The notes under the pieces were generated by a model. That model saw nothing but the letters and a program-made list of their open reading frames with translations. It ran no database searches and was not told the DNA's origin. From Sphaerisporangium melleum (GTDB taxonomy: Bacteria; Actinomycetota; Actinomycetes; Streptosporangiales; Streptosporangiaceae), in contig NZ_BMNT01000015.1 of NCBI RefSeq assembly GCF_014646695.1, positions 26,850 through 90,849 of the forward strand: a stretch of 64,000 bases of DNA, in the 5' to 3' direction. Positions within the stretch are counted from its first letter, which is position 1. Each line of letters opens with the position of its first letter. Both the position numbers and the translations under genes were made by a program. Shown piece by piece: positions 1 through 8,263 of this stretch.

Positions 1-573
1 GTTCTCGTAGTTCAGGTCCGGCTGGTGATGGAAGAACCGGTGCCAGTAGTACTGGCCGCGCACCGGGTCGTAGGTCCAGTTGGACTCCTCGGCGCCGACG
101 AAGATGATCGGCGCGTCCGCGTAGCGCGTGGGGTCGTCGGACCAGACGTAGAAGTCGCCGTAGGGGCCGGTCGGGTCGTGCCGGGACGCCTGGAACCACG
201 GGTGCTTGTCGCTGGTGTGGTTCATCACCAGGTCGGTGATGATCCGGATGCCCCGCTTGTGCGCCTCCTCGATCAGCTCCACGAAGTCGGCCAGGTCGCC
301 GAACTCCCGGAGGATCTTCATGTAGTCGGCGATGTCGTACCCGCCGTCTTTGAGGGGCGACTCGTACAGCGGCAGTAGCCAAAGACAGTCGACGCCGAGC
401 CACTGCAGGTAGTCGAGCTTCTCGATCAGACCGCGCAGGTCGCCGGTGCCGTCACCGTTGGAATCGCGGAAGCCGCGGACCAGCACCTCGTAGAAGACCG
501 CCCGCTTGTACCACCGGGGGTCGGATGAGATGAAGTCCTCGGAAACCGATTCCGGGCAGGGTGAAGCGCTCAT
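1..573 (-). CDS. treS: Trehalose synthase (maltose alpha-D-glucosyltransferase), N-terminal part, runs off window
   Basis: This is the first 191 codons of a GH13 enzyme that interconverts maltose and trehalose by intramolecular transglucosylation in the cytoplasm. The start is the ATG at 573. The N-terminus contains [10 protein letters not shown] near residues 21-30, an NGDGTGDL calcium-loop-type motif at about 39-46, GYDIADY at 78-84 and the GH13 region I DLVMNH at 114-119, followed by SDKHPWFQ, which is typical of TreS rather than of other alpha-amylases. The gene continues past base 1, so the catalytic Asp/Glu/Asp residues are not visible. An alternative is a closely related GH13 oligo-1,6-glucosidase, but the N-terminal block with [10 protein letters not shown] strongly resembles TreS. 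I see no operon partner inside the window; the 307 bases before the start are its leader and promoter region. Confidence 0.9.
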   Translation of the reverse strand, partial: MSASPCPESVSEDFISSDPRWYKRAVFYEVLVRGFRDSNGDGTGDLRGLIEKLDYLQWLGVDCLWLLPLYESPLKDGGYDIADYMKILREFGDLADFVELIEEAHKRGIRIITDLVMNHTSDKHPWFQASRHDPTGPYGDFYVWSDDPTRYADAPIIFVGAEESNWTYDPVRGQYYWHRFFHHQPDLNYEN

Positions 574-880
574 AGGTATCGCTCGCATCAAGGGAAGTAG
601 GGCAATACGAACAAAGGGGGGTCGACGCCGACGGTGCCGTCATCCCCCGGCTCCCGCCCGACGCCGTCACCGAAGGGGTGGCTCGGTGTTCAGCGTGTTT
701 CGGCGCTGTTTCGCGGAAGACTAGCAGGCGGTTAGGGTCCGCTGGAGACGATCAGTGAACGTCACACAGCGTGCTAACCACGTAATCGGCCGCACTCTCC
801 GCAATGTACGCGTATTCCACCCGGCATCGCGGGTGTCTCCGCTGGTGGCACGCGGTTTTCGCCGGACTTGGTGAATCGGT
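574..880. other. Intergenic region upstream of treS
   Basis: This 307-base stretch lies between the treS start and the stop of the next minus-strand gene. I see no convincing gene in it. It holds a short inverted repeat GTGA-ACG-TCAC at 755-765 and a second, GTGAA-TCGG-TTCAC, at 871-884 that overlaps the asparagine-synthetase-like stop codon. Both are too short to assign to a regulator. The treS promoter should lie here, but I find no clear -35/-10 pair. Confidence 0.4.
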
Positions 881-2650
881 TCACAATGTCCCGGCCCAGG
901 GAGGTGTGATGTCGTTCAGTTTATCGGCGTAGTCGGTCAGCCAGGAACCGAAAAGCACCAATCCGCGCAGCCAGAACCGGGAGTTCCACGTCCCGAATCC
1001 GGTCAGCGCGTCCGGACCCGCGGCGACCACGTCGAGCATCCGCTCCGACAGCAGGCCCGGCACCGTCGCGGTCTTCACCAGCATGCGGTGGTTCCACTCC
1101 CGCGCGGCCGGCCCGTTCGAGCGCAACGGCACCCGCCGGTGCGGCAGCGCGCCGTTGGTGGACGGCAGCGCCGCGACACGCGGGTCGGCCGCGCGCAGGA
1201 TCTCCCGGTAGAACCGCCCGCCCTCCTTGCGGTCCACCGGCACCGACAGCGCGGCGTCGAAGAACTCCGGGTGCAGGAAGGGGAAGACCGGGGTGGCCTC
1301 CGGGCCGACCAGGTTCACCGGGGAACGGGCGATGCCGCGCGCCGTACGGGTGTGCAGCACGCTGAGCGGCAGCTCCGAACGGTGGCCGCGCAGCATGGAC
1401 GTCGCCTGGGTGAAGGCCGTCTCCACCCGGTCGTCCACGAAGGCGAGCGCCCGCTCCGACAGCACGGGCAGGTGCGGCTCGCCGGTCGCCAGCGCGGCCA
1501 GCAGCGCGGCCCGCCGATCGGTGGTGGTCCCCGCGCCCACGGCGTCCGCGGTGATCAGGAAGTTCTTCATCAGCGGGCCGCCCGCCAGCCCGTCCACCAC
1601 GGCGCGGCCCGCCCCGTGCACCTCCCGCGCGAAGGGGGAGTACCACGCGTGGTGGCTGGTCAGGTACTCCAGCCTGCGGGCCGCCCAGCGCGCCTCCTCG
1701 GGATAGGCCGCCGCGTCTTGGCCGACGATGCGGTGCGGGATGCCGAGCGCGCGGGTGATGTACCGGGCGAAGTCGATGTCGTTGTCCAGCCCGTCGTCCG
1801 GGCTGGTCGTCCAGGACACCACGTCCATCTTGCGGGCCACCGCCACCGAGGCGAGCAGCCGCGAGTCGTACCCGCCGCTCACCGGCACCAGCAGCGGCCG
1901 GTCGTCGTACGGCTTGAGCGCCTCGTGCAGCAGCGCCACCATGTCCCGCCCGGTGACGCCCCGGTCGAACGGCTCCTCGCGCACCCAGCGCGGGGCCCGC
2001 CGGTCCACCGAGATCCGCCGGGTGGCGCGGGACCACACCAGCGCCGTCGAGCCGGGCAGCCGCTTGACCTGCCGGTAGGGGGTGTCCTCCAGCAGCGGAT
2101 AGGTCAGCTTGAGTATCGCCGCCCAGGCGTCCCAGTTGACCTCGTACGGAGACCGGGCCAGCGCCAGCAGCGGCTCGATGTTCCCCGCGAAGTAGACCGC
2201 CTCGCCCTCCGGGCCGGTCTCGCTCAGGTAGTAGACGTCGATCAGCCCGAAGGCCCCGGTGTGCAGGCTCACCGCGGCCGGCTCGTCGATCAGGCCGGGC
2301 GCCTCGCAGGTCTCGGCCACCGCCCACCACGGCATGGCCCCCGCGGGCCGTGCCTCCGCCCACGCGAACCGCGCCTCGGCACCGGCCGGCCGGCCCTCGC
2401 CCTCGCTTCCGGGGGAGGAATCGGCGATTGCGGGCGGATTCTGACCGTCGGCCGGGGACCAGAACCCCGGGGAGGCGGCGTACGGAGCCAGCGGGGCCGA
2501 GCTCAGCAGCGCCGCGCCCGGCGCCCGGTACGCCTCGCGCACCTGCGGCCCCGCGCCGGCGAGCGCCGCCAGCCGCGCCGGATCGTAGGCTCCGATGGCA
2601 CCGCAGACGTACGGCCGCGCGGCGTACCGCGGCCATGTTCCGTCGCGCAC
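881..2650 (-). CDS. Asparagine synthetase-like ATP-dependent amide-forming protein
   Basis: The C-terminal two thirds is an asparagine-synthetase (AsnB-type) ATP-pyrophosphatase domain: the PP-loop VPVSGGYDSR (about residue 255-264 from this start) is followed by TTSPDDGLDNDIDFA and a long helical region. The N-terminal part looks like a degenerate class II glutamine amidotransferase domain. It has YVCGAIGAYD where active enzymes begin MCGI, so the Cys is not at position 2 and the glutaminase function is doubtful. Such proteins form amide or peptide bonds by adenylating a carboxylate, in asparagine synthesis or in lasso-peptide and surface-glycan modification. I chose GTG 2650 because a GGGGGGA purine run precedes it; GTG 2713 in the same frame is possible and has no ribosome site. 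The gene is divergent from the glycosyltransferase at 2808. Substrate unknown. Confidence 0.75.
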   Translation of the reverse strand: MRDGTWPRYAARPYVCGAIGAYDPARLAALAGAGPQVREAYRAPGAALLSSAPLAPYAASPGFWSPADGQNPPAIADSSPGSEGEGRPAGAEARFAWAEARPAGAMPWWAVAETCEAPGLIDEPAAVSLHTGAFGLIDVYYLSETGPEGEAVYFAGNIEPLLALARSPYEVNWDAWAAILKLTYPLLEDTPYRQVKRLPGSTALVWSRATRRISVDRRAPRWVREEPFDRGVTGRDMVALLHEALKPYDDRPLLVPVSGGYDSRLLASVAVARKMDVVSWTTSPDDGLDNDIDFARYITRALGIPHRIVGQDAAAYPEEARWAARRLEYLTSHHAWYSPFAREVHGAGRAVVDGLAGGPLMKNFLITADAVGAGTTTDRRAALLAALATGEPHLPVLSERALAFVDDRVETAFTQATSMLRGHRSELPLSVLHTRTARGIARSPVNLVGPEATPVFPFLHPEFFDAALSVPVDRKEGGRFYREILRAADPRVAALPSTNGALPHRRVPLRSNGPAAREWNHRMLVKTATVPGLLSERMLDVVAAGPDALTGFGTWNSRFWLRGLVLFGSWLTDYADKLNDITPPWAGTL

Positions 2651-2807
2651 CCGACGTCCCCCCTCGACGATCTCGACGTCCTTGCCGGCACGTACGCGGT
2701 CGCCCGCCAGCACGTACGTGCCGAGTGTACGGACTTGTGGCGGTTCGAGAGGGCGGAGCGCGGTCTGCGACTATTCTTGGCTCGACCTCTGGGGACACGG
2801 TGATGGC

Positions 2808-4958
2808 ATGAATGAAGAGTTGGAGAGCACCCGTCGGGCCCTCGAAGCGGCCGTGGCGGCGGCTTCGGGTGCGGCCGAGCTCACCCGTCTGCTGGCCGAC
2901 TACCAGGAGCGGCTCGCCAGGGCCGCCGCCTCAGAGGCCGAGGCACTGACCCGCCTGCGCGAGGCCGAGGCGAAGCTCAAGACCACCGAGAGGCAGGTCA
3001 CCCAGCTCGCCAAGAACCTCGCCGAACAGCGCTACCAGACCGAGGCCGCCCAGTGGCGGCTGGAGTCGGTGCAGGCCAGCCGGTGGTCCAAGCTCGGGGA
3101 CGCCATCCACACCAAGAACCCCGGCCAGGTCGCCCGCACCCTGCGCGCCCCGATCAGCAAGCGCCCCGCCCCCAAGCGGTCCGACTTCAAGCCCGCCCCG
3201 CCGGCCGTCGAGGCGCCGCCGGTCCAGCCGGTCACGCCCCAGACGGCCGGGCCCGAGGTCTCCACCGCCATGGCCGAGGGCTTCGTCGTGCCCAAGGGCC
3301 CGCTGACCCGGCCGTACCTCACCGTCGCCGCCATCGTCGACCGGCAGTCGGAGGCCCTGTTCCGCTACGAGTGGCGGCAGGTCACCAACTTCGGCCCGGA
3401 CAACTGGCAGGCCATGCTCGACCAGCACCGGCCCCACCTGCTGTTCGTCGAGTCGGTCCGCCCCGGGCCACGCCAGGGCAACGGCGGCCGGTGGCTGGAG
3501 GAACTGGCCGGCAACGCGCGCGGCCTGCGCGACCTGGTCGAGGAGTGCTCCCGCCGCGGCATCCGCACCGTCTTCTGGCACTCCGGCGGCCCGCTCTCCG
3601 CCGCCGTCCCGATGGCCTCCTACTTCGACCACGTCCTGGCCACCTCCGAGGCCAGGGCCCGTGAATGGCGGGCCGCGCTACGCCACGACCGCGTCGGCAT
3701 CCTGCCGCACGCCGTGCAGCCGCGCGTCCACAACCGGATCCGCGCCGCCGGCGACCGGCACGGCGTGGGCCTGCTCGGCACCGCCCTGCAGGGCGACCTG
3801 CCCGCCGACGCCGGCTGGCGGCCGCTGATCACCGACGCGGCGACGTACGACGACCTGCTGACCACCTACCGCGAGGTCGAGATGGTGCTCGCCGGGCCGG
3901 ACGCCGACGCGCGCACCGTCGAGGAGATCTCCGCCTGCGGCACGCCGATCATGCAGCTCACCGGCCCCGTCGACCAGGCGTCGCTGCCCCGGACGATGCA
4001 GGCCGTCCGCGACAACCTCGCCGCGGACGCCGAGTGCGCCGCCGAGGCCCACCTGGCCTGGCGGTCCACCGCATCGGTGACTCCGCTCCTGGACCCGCTC
4101 CTGGACACCGTGGGGCTGCCCTCGGTACGCAACGCCGGCACGATCACCGCCATCGCCGCCGTCACCGGCCCGGCCGAACTGGACCACCTGCTCGCCCAGC
4201 TCGCCGGGCAGTCCCGGCTCCCCGGCCAGCTCGTCATCGTCGCCGACGGCCTGGACGCGGCCGTCGTGGCCAAGGCCGCCCGCGACCGCCTGGCCGAAGT
4301 CCGCTCCAAGACCCCCGGAACCCTGCCCGCCGACCACCCGGCCCCCGGCACCATGACCGGCGGCCATCAGGCGCCCGAAACCAGGGCCGGCGGCCACGAC
4401 CCGGCACCCGGCACTGTGGCGGACGGCCCGGCGGCGCCCGTCGCCGGCTCACCGTTCTTCGAGGACCTGATCGTTCGCCAGGCCGGGACCCCCCTGACCC
4501 GCGGCGCGGCCCTCGACCGCGCGCTGCGCCTGGCCGACGGCGACCTGGTCGCCGTCCTCGACCCCCGCGACCTGTACGGCGAGCACTACCTGGCCGACCT
4601 GGCCCGGTACTTCACCGCCGTGGACGCCGAGATCGTCGGCAAGGCGTCGTTCTACGCCCACATCACCGACACCGGCGCCACCGTGCTGCGCCAGCCGGGC
4701 GCCGACCACCGCTTCCTCCCCGAGGTCGCCGGCGGCACCCTGCTCGCCCGCCGCCCGGCTCTGGTGGAGCTCGGCATCGCGGACGTCTCAGAAGAGTGGG
4801 ACGAGGTCCTGATGCGCCAGTGCCGCACCGACGGCGTCCGCGTCTACTCGGCCGACCGCTACTCCTACGTCTGCCGCCGCCCCGCCACCGAAGGCCGCCT
4901 CCTAGCCTCCGCCCACTTCGAAGGCTACGTCCACCCAACCCCCCTGGCCCTCATCTGA
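2808..4958 (+). CDS. Coiled-coil N-terminal glycosyltransferase-like protein (CgeB-like plus GT2-like parts)
   Basis: This is a large predicted cytoplasmic protein of 716 residues. Residues 1 to about 90 are an Ala/Glu/Arg-rich coiled coil, followed by a Pro-rich linker. The central segment (PHLLFVESV, TVFWHSGGP, VGILPHAVQP, EISACGTPI) has the order of motifs seen in CgeB-like, DUF3880-type glycosyltransferases. The last third (LPGQLVIVADG, LADGDLVAVLDPRDLY, GGTLLARR) resembles a GT2 fold with a DPRD in place of the usual DXD. A degenerate repeat of PAPGTMTGGHQAPETRAGG type separates the two. The start is ATG 2808 with GGGGAC at 2791; the frame is open further upstream, but that stretch overlaps the divergent gene. 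Its role is probably in cell-surface or glycan assembly; donor and acceptor are unknown. Confidence 0.7.
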   Translation: MNEELESTRRALEAAVAAASGAAELTRLLADYQERLARAAASEAEALTRLREAEAKLKTTERQVTQLAKNLAEQRYQTEAAQWRLESVQASRWSKLGDAIHTKNPGQVARTLRAPISKRPAPKRSDFKPAPPAVEAPPVQPVTPQTAGPEVSTAMAEGFVVPKGPLTRPYLTVAAIVDRQSEALFRYEWRQVTNFGPDNWQAMLDQHRPHLLFVESVRPGPRQGNGGRWLEELAGNARGLRDLVEECSRRGIRTVFWHSGGPLSAAVPMASYFDHVLATSEARAREWRAALRHDRVGILPHAVQPRVHNRIRAAGDRHGVGLLGTALQGDLPADAGWRPLITDAATYDDLLTTYREVEMVLAGPDADARTVEEISACGTPIMQLTGPVDQASLPRTMQAVRDNLAADAECAAEAHLAWRSTASVTPLLDPLLDTVGLPSVRNAGTITAIAAVTGPAELDHLLAQLAGQSRLPGQLVIVADGLDAAVVAKAARDRLAEVRSKTPGTLPADHPAPGTMTGGHQAPETRAGGHDPAPGTVADGPAAPVAGSPFFEDLIVRQAGTPLTRGAALDRALRLADGDLVAVLDPRDLYGEHYLADLARYFTAVDAEIVGKASFYAHITDTGATVLRQPGADHRFLPEVAGGTLLARRPALVELGIADVSEEWDEVLMRQCRTDGVRVYSADRYSYVCRRPATEGRLLASAHFEGYVHPTPLALI

Positions 4959-4972
4959 AGGGCCTCGCCTCC

Positions 4973-5027
4973 GCGCCCCGGGGGCGCTCCGGCTCGGACT
5001 GTATCCCCCAGGGGGCTTCCGCCCCCT
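4973..5027. terminator. Two hairpins between convergent genes (bidirectional terminator)
   Basis: GCGCCCC-G-GGGGCGC at 4973-4987 and AGGGGGC-TTCC-GCCCCCT at 5010-5027 are perfect inverted repeats in the spacer between convergent genes ending at 4958 (+) and 5138 (-). There is no T-tract, as is usual in high-GC actinobacteria. The position and stem strength fit a terminator for both strands. Confidence 0.65.
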
Positions 5028-5137
5028 TCGACCCCCGAAACCTCGGCAAGTCGTCCTTCAAGCGGTGAACTGGGACAGCCAGGCCGGCTCCGCCGCCGGT
5101 GAGTTGGCCTGGTTCTGGGATGACAGCCAAATACGGC

Positions 5138-5443
5138 TCAGGCAGCGTGCGCCTCGAACGCCACCGACCCCACGTCATGGCCGGCAGTGAGCCGCACGTC
5201 GGCGTTCAGTGCCGCTGCCAGGCGTCTCAGTAGCGCGATCGTCGGGGGCGTCCCACCCTCTTCGATGCACTCGATCGCGTCCTGGCTCATGCCTGCCCGC
5301 TGGGCCAACTGCTCCGTGCTGAGGCCCAGTTCAGTACGCCGGTCGTACAAGGCCTTGCCGAAGGCAAGTGCCTCACGGATCGCAACCCGTTCAGGATCTT
5401 CGGCCAGAGCCTCAGGACGCCCCCAGCGGGCGTGGTGACCCAT
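5138..5443 (-). CDS. XRE-family helix-turn-helix regulator (HigA-like)
   Basis: A 101-residue DNA-binding protein. The HTH spans about residues 35-90: TELGLSTEQLAQRAGMSQDAIECIEEG followed by PPTIALLRRLAAALNADVRL, the classic Cro/C1 pattern with a conserved second-helix Gln. The layout, with a leading helix, the HTH and a short tail, matches antitoxins of HigBA-type modules, but no toxin-sized gene lies next to it, so this could be an orphan antitoxin or a stand-alone repressor. The start is ATG 5443. It is on the same strand as the Uma2 gene 71 bases upstream and may be co-transcribed with it. Target unknown. Confidence 0.75.
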   Translation of the reverse strand: MGHHARWGRPEALAEDPERVAIREALAFGKALYDRRTELGLSTEQLAQRAGMSQDAIECIEEGGTPPTIALLRRLAAALNADVRLTAGHDVGSVAFEAHAA

Positions 5444-5514
5444 CAGACCGGTCCTCCCCGCGTCTCAAGACCGCTGGCCTTAGGTGATCGAATCATCTCG
5501 CAGCGTAGTGGAAG

Positions 5515-6147
5515 TCAGAACGCGAGTTCAGCCCAGTCGATGACCATGGGGATGGGATTGGTGACTCTGGGAGCCTCGCCGAACTCGGACTCGTCCTTCA
5601 TGAAGGTGCCGATGTGCTTGTAGAGCATCGCCGCTCGGTCCAGCCGGTAGCGCTCGATGATGGAGACGCCGGTCCGATCCAAGCGGACGATCCAATAATG
5701 CGGGATGCCGGCCTTGGCGTACTCGCCCAGCTTGTCGGTCGTGTCCTGCGTCTCGGACCCGGGGGACACGATCTCGACCACCAGCAGGGTGTTCTCGGCA
5801 CGCAAGCGCTCACCCCGTTCCCGATCAAGACACCGGTAGAGGGCGATGTCGGGCCGCCGGTTCAGCAACGGCAGATCACGGAGGCGCAGGTCCACGTCGG
5901 TGTTCACGGTCAGGCATTCGTGCCCCGCGCCCATCGCCGCCTTCGCGTGACGTTCCAGCAGGTTCGCCAGCCTTCTGGCAGCCGTCTGATGGTCGGGTGT
6001 CGGTGCCGCGCAGTAGACCACGTAGCCGTCGACGATCTCGATGGCTCTGGCGATCTCTTCAGGGAGTGCGTCGTATTCCTCGCCGGTGACCCGCGCCGGT
6101 TGCGGGCGGATCGTGAGAAGCCAGCTCTCGTCTGGCAGGGCTGTCAT
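5515..6147 (-). CDS. Uma2-family (DUF820) restriction-endonuclease-fold protein
   Basis: A 210-residue protein of the Uma2/PF05685 family, whose members adopt a PD-(D/E)XK nuclease fold but mostly have no proven activity. Visible family motifs are RRPDIALY (catalytic-type Asp), LLVVEIVSPGSE (Glu), then DTTDKLGEYAKAGIPHYWIV, the characteristic K...YA.AGIP.YW block. The start is ATG 6147, which has GAGGAGA at about 6154-6160 in front of it; the longer reading to 6174 lacks a ribosome site. These genes are very numerous and often scattered singly in actinobacteria and cyanobacteria, and they are suspected to derive from mobile elements. Biological role unknown. Confidence 0.85.
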   Translation of the reverse strand: MTALPDESWLLTIRPQPARVTGEEYDALPEEIARAIEIVDGYVVYCAAPTPDHQTAARRLANLLERHAKAAMGAGHECLTVNTDVDLRLRDLPLLNRRPDIALYRCLDRERGERLRAENTLLVVEIVSPGSETQDTTDKLGEYAKAGIPHYWIVRLDRTGVSIIERYRLDRAAMLYKHIGTFMKDESEFGEAPRVTNPIPMVIDWAELAF

Positions 6148-6264
6148 CCGGCGTCTCCTCGTCACTGTCCGCACTTACGCTCCAAGCCTACGGGCCGGCG
6201 CCGAGGCCGCTGCGGTATGCGACCACTTCGGCGGCGTCGAATGTGCCGCGGCTGCTGTAGAGAA

Positions 6265-6396
6265 GCCACGGTGGCAGAGGGGATGTCCGGTGCTGGCGAA
6301 CCGGCGCCGGGCACGGTGTGCCAGCGGAGGCCGGTGGCTCTGTGATGGTTCCGGTGCTGGTGATGCCGGTGGAGTCGCTCGCGGTCGCGCGCAGCG
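6265..6396 (-). pseudogene. Decayed copy of the 3' end and terminator of the subtilase gene
   Basis: These bases align with the end of the subtilase gene and its downstream hairpin (about 8388-8515). Shared blocks include GGCGAACCGGCGCCGG and CAGCGGAGGCCGGTGGCT. Reading on the minus strand gives LRATASDSTG where the intact gene has LRATAADSAG; a frame slip then leads into RATGLR, and the stop has become TGG. The terminator hairpin is also still present with G-T wobbles (about 6284-6310). This is a remnant of a second subtilase copy or of a partial duplication. Confidence 0.7.
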
Positions 6397-6402
6397 CTGA
6401 TC

Positions 6403-6906
6403 TCAGCGGTCGTTGCTCTCATGATCGTTTGCAGTCGGCATGACGCCTTCTGGTGCAGGCCTGGAACGAGGGATGGAAATCTGGGCTGCGACTGTGGTCC
6501 TGGGCGGCCCGTCGGTCAGGGGCCATCGGGCCCAGATGGTCTTGCCTGGTCCGGTGGAGTGGGGGACGACGCCGAAGTCGTGGGCGAGGGCGGCGATGAT
6601 CGGCAGCCCTCGGCCGTGTACCGCTTCCGTATTTGTAGGCAGCTGACGCGGCCGTCCCTCGCCGTGGTCGGTGACCCGTACGCAGAGATCTTCCGCCGCA
6701 CCCCACAAGGACAGCCGGATCGGCGGGGCGCCGTGCCTGATCGCGTTGCTCAGCAGTTCTGCGACCACAAGGACGACATCGTCCGCGAGGTCGTCGAGTC
6801 CCCATGTGGTCAGCACCTCCTTCACCTGTTCCCGAGCTCCGCTCACTGCCGCCGGATCGTGCGCCACATCCCAACAGGCGGTACGAATACCGGACTTATC
6901 GCTCAT
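6403..6906 (-). CDS. RsbW-like anti-sigma factor / serine kinase ATP-binding protein
   Basis: A 167-residue HATPase_c protein of the kind that phosphorylates STAS antagonists or holds sigma factors in Gram-positive bacteria. The N-box VVAELLSNAIRHG lies at 47-59, the G1 box VTDHGEGRP at about 73-81 and the G2 region VHGRGLPIIAALAHDFG at about 91-107; the protein ends in a short variable tail. The start is ATG 6906 with AAGGAGA in front; the longer frame to 7113 crosses the operator region and is unlikely. It is divergent from the XRE-DUF5753 gene, and streptomycetes commonly pair such kinases with DUF397/XRE genes. The target sigma factor cannot be read from the sequence. Confidence 0.85.
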   Translation of the reverse strand: MSDKSGIRTACWDVAHDPAAVSGAREQVKEVLTTWGLDDLADDVVLVVAELLSNAIRHGAPPIRLSLWGAAEDLCVRVTDHGEGRPRQLPTNTEAVHGRGLPIIAALAHDFGVVPHSTGPGKTIWARWPLTDGPPRTTVAAQISIPRSRPAPEGVMPTANDHESNDR

Positions 6907-6957
6907 GAAGTCTCCTTCAAGGGGGGGCGGGACGCGGACTGCCGCGCCGTGGCCAAG

Positions 6958-7000
6958 CGGATCGTGACGATCCGAATGCGGATCGTAATGACAGCTGTCA
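6958..7000. promoter_or_regulatory. Alternating octamer operator array plus 12-bp palindrome
   Basis: The octamer CGGATCGT occurs at 6958-6965, its reverse complement ACGATCCG at 6967-6974, and CGGATCGT again at 6979-6986. Spacers are 1 and 4 bases. This is followed at 6989-7000 by the perfect palindrome TGACAGCTGTCA. The array sits 52 bases upstream of the RsbW-like start and within the divergent region shared with the XRE gene, so it is a strong candidate operator set. Confidence 0.65.
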
Positions 7001-7028
7001 GGATGGCAGCATCGCGCGGACAGAAAAG

Positions 7029-7078
7029 CTTGGCAAGCCAAGCCAGACAGTTTGTCAAAACTAGTTGGTGACCCAACT
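7029..7078. promoter_or_regulatory. Two inverted repeats upstream of the XRE-DUF5753 gene
   Basis: CTTGGC-AA-GCCAAG at 7029-7042 and AGTTGG-TGAC-CCAACT at 7063-7078 are perfect 6-bp-arm inverted repeats 28-77 bases upstream of the GTG start at 7106. They lie in the most AT-rich part of the divergent region. They are plausible autoregulatory operators; which protein binds is unknown. Confidence 0.5.
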
Positions 7079-7105
7079 GGGACGACCATGTATAGGAGGC
7101 GAAAG

Positions 7106-7966
7106 GTGCGCAACTCCAGTCCGCTTGCACAGCGCCGCAGGCTCGCGCAAGAGTTGCGTCGGCTACGAAGTGGTCATGGCATCAGCCTGGAGGAGGTCGC
7201 CCGGGAGTTGGAGTGCGACTCCTCTTGGTTGAGCCGTGTCGAAAGAGCTGAACGTGGCATCAGGCCCAAAGACGTCAAAAGCCTGCTCGACCTGTACCGG
7301 GTCACGGACAGTGCCCAGCGGGAGGAACTGCTCGAACTGTCTCGGCGGGCCGGCACCCGAGACTGGTGGCATCGTTTCCGCAAGGGGCTGAAACCGAAGT
7401 TCGAGGTCTATCTGGGCCTTGAAGCGGAAGCCTCGACGATCAGGAGTTACCAGACGCAGGTGGTGCCCGGGATACTGCAGACTCCCGATTACGCTCAGGC
7501 GGTGATCGCGGCCACCGACGTGGACGGAGTGGTCGACACCGAGCAGACGATCAAAGTTCGGCAGACGCGGCAGGAGATGCTCACCAAAGAGGGGCGTTCC
7601 GTCCAGCTCTTCGTGGTGCTGGACGAGGCCGTGCTCCTGCGCCAGGTCGGCAGCGAGCGTACGATGCGCGGCCAGCTTCGGCATCTGCTGGAGATGGCGC
7701 GGCTCCCGAACGTGGTCGTACAGGTGCTGCCGTTCGCGGCGGGAGCGCATGCGGCGATGGCTGGAGCATTCGACCTGCTGGAGTTCCCCGAGTCCGCAGA
7801 GTTGGGGGTGGCCTATGTCGAGCAAGCAACAAGTGGCCTTGTCCTCCAGTCTGAACGTGAGGTTCGCCGATATACCCTCATGTGGGGAAACATAGCGGGC
7901 AGGGCCTTGAGTCCACAGGACTCGGCGGACCTGATCGAGTCCTTGTCCTGTACGCAGACCTCGTGA
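7106..7966 (+). CDS. XRE-family regulator with DUF5753 domain (Scr1 type)
   Basis: A 286-residue regulator. The N-terminal HTH (about residues 14-70) contains LRRLRSGHGISLEEVARELECDSSWLSRVERAERGI split over helices. The C-terminal DUF5753 starts around EAEASTIRSYQTQVVPGILQT and contains the family marks PNVVVQVLPF and AMAGAFDLLEFP. The start is GTG 7106, placed 6 bases after a perfect AGGAGG; the upstream in-frame ATGs lie in the operator region. It is followed at 25 bases by a DUF397 gene. Pairs of this kind (Scr1/Scr2 in Streptomyces) behave like antitoxin/partner modules or as developmental regulators. Likely autoregulated through the inverted repeats upstream. Confidence 0.9.
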   Translation: MRNSSPLAQRRRLAQELRRLRSGHGISLEEVARELECDSSWLSRVERAERGIRPKDVKSLLDLYRVTDSAQREELLELSRRAGTRDWWHRFRKGLKPKFEVYLGLEAEASTIRSYQTQVVPGILQTPDYAQAVIAATDVDGVVDTEQTIKVRQTRQEMLTKEGRSVQLFVVLDEAVLLRQVGSERTMRGQLRHLLEMARLPNVVVQVLPFAAGAHAAMAGAFDLLEFPESAELGVAYVEQATSGLVLQSEREVRRYTLMWGNIAGRALSPQDSADLIESLSCTQTS

Positions 7967-7990
7967 CCGGTCCCGGAGAGGAGGCGTGGG

Positions 7991-8263
7991 ATGCCCCCGA
8001 CATCGGACTCCCGTGCTGGGAGAAAGTCCACCTTCAGCACCGAGAACGGCAATTGTGTCGTAGTCGCCATGCAGCACGATCACGTGCTCGTATGGGATTC
8101 CAAGGACCCCGGCGGTCCGGCGTTACGCTTCACGCCGGGCGAATACGTGGCCTTCTGGCGGGGGGTGCTCAATCGCGAGTTCGATCCGCCTGCCGACTGG
8201 CTCGATGGGGCTCCTTCCCATGACGCCTCCGGCCGCGATGGTGAGCATCAACCCCTGCGCTGA
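7991..8263 (+). CDS. DUF397-domain protein (Scr2-type partner)
   Basis: A small protein of 90 residues. The family pattern is visible: ST.NGNCVVVA, then VLVWDSKDPGGPALRFTPGEYVAFWRGV, matching the DUF397 core (N.CVEVA ... V.VRDSKDP.GP.L.F....W..F). The C-terminus is longer than usual and charged. The start is ATG 7991 with GAGAGGAGG upstream. It always travels with XRE-DUF5753 regulators, here directly after one, and is presumed to modulate it. The hydrophobic core DUF397 can be toxic or growth-altering in Streptomyces, but that is family knowledge, not visible here. Confidence 0.85.
   Translation: MPPTSDSRAGRKSTFSTENGNCVVVAMQHDHVLVWDSKDPGGPALRFTPGEYVAFWRGVLNREFDPPADWLDGAPSHDASGRDGEHQPLR

Noticed and set aside
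6162-6422. 86-codon minus-strand frame over the subtilase remnant
   Set aside because: It reads through decayed sequence in a mixed frame; better explained as pseudogene.
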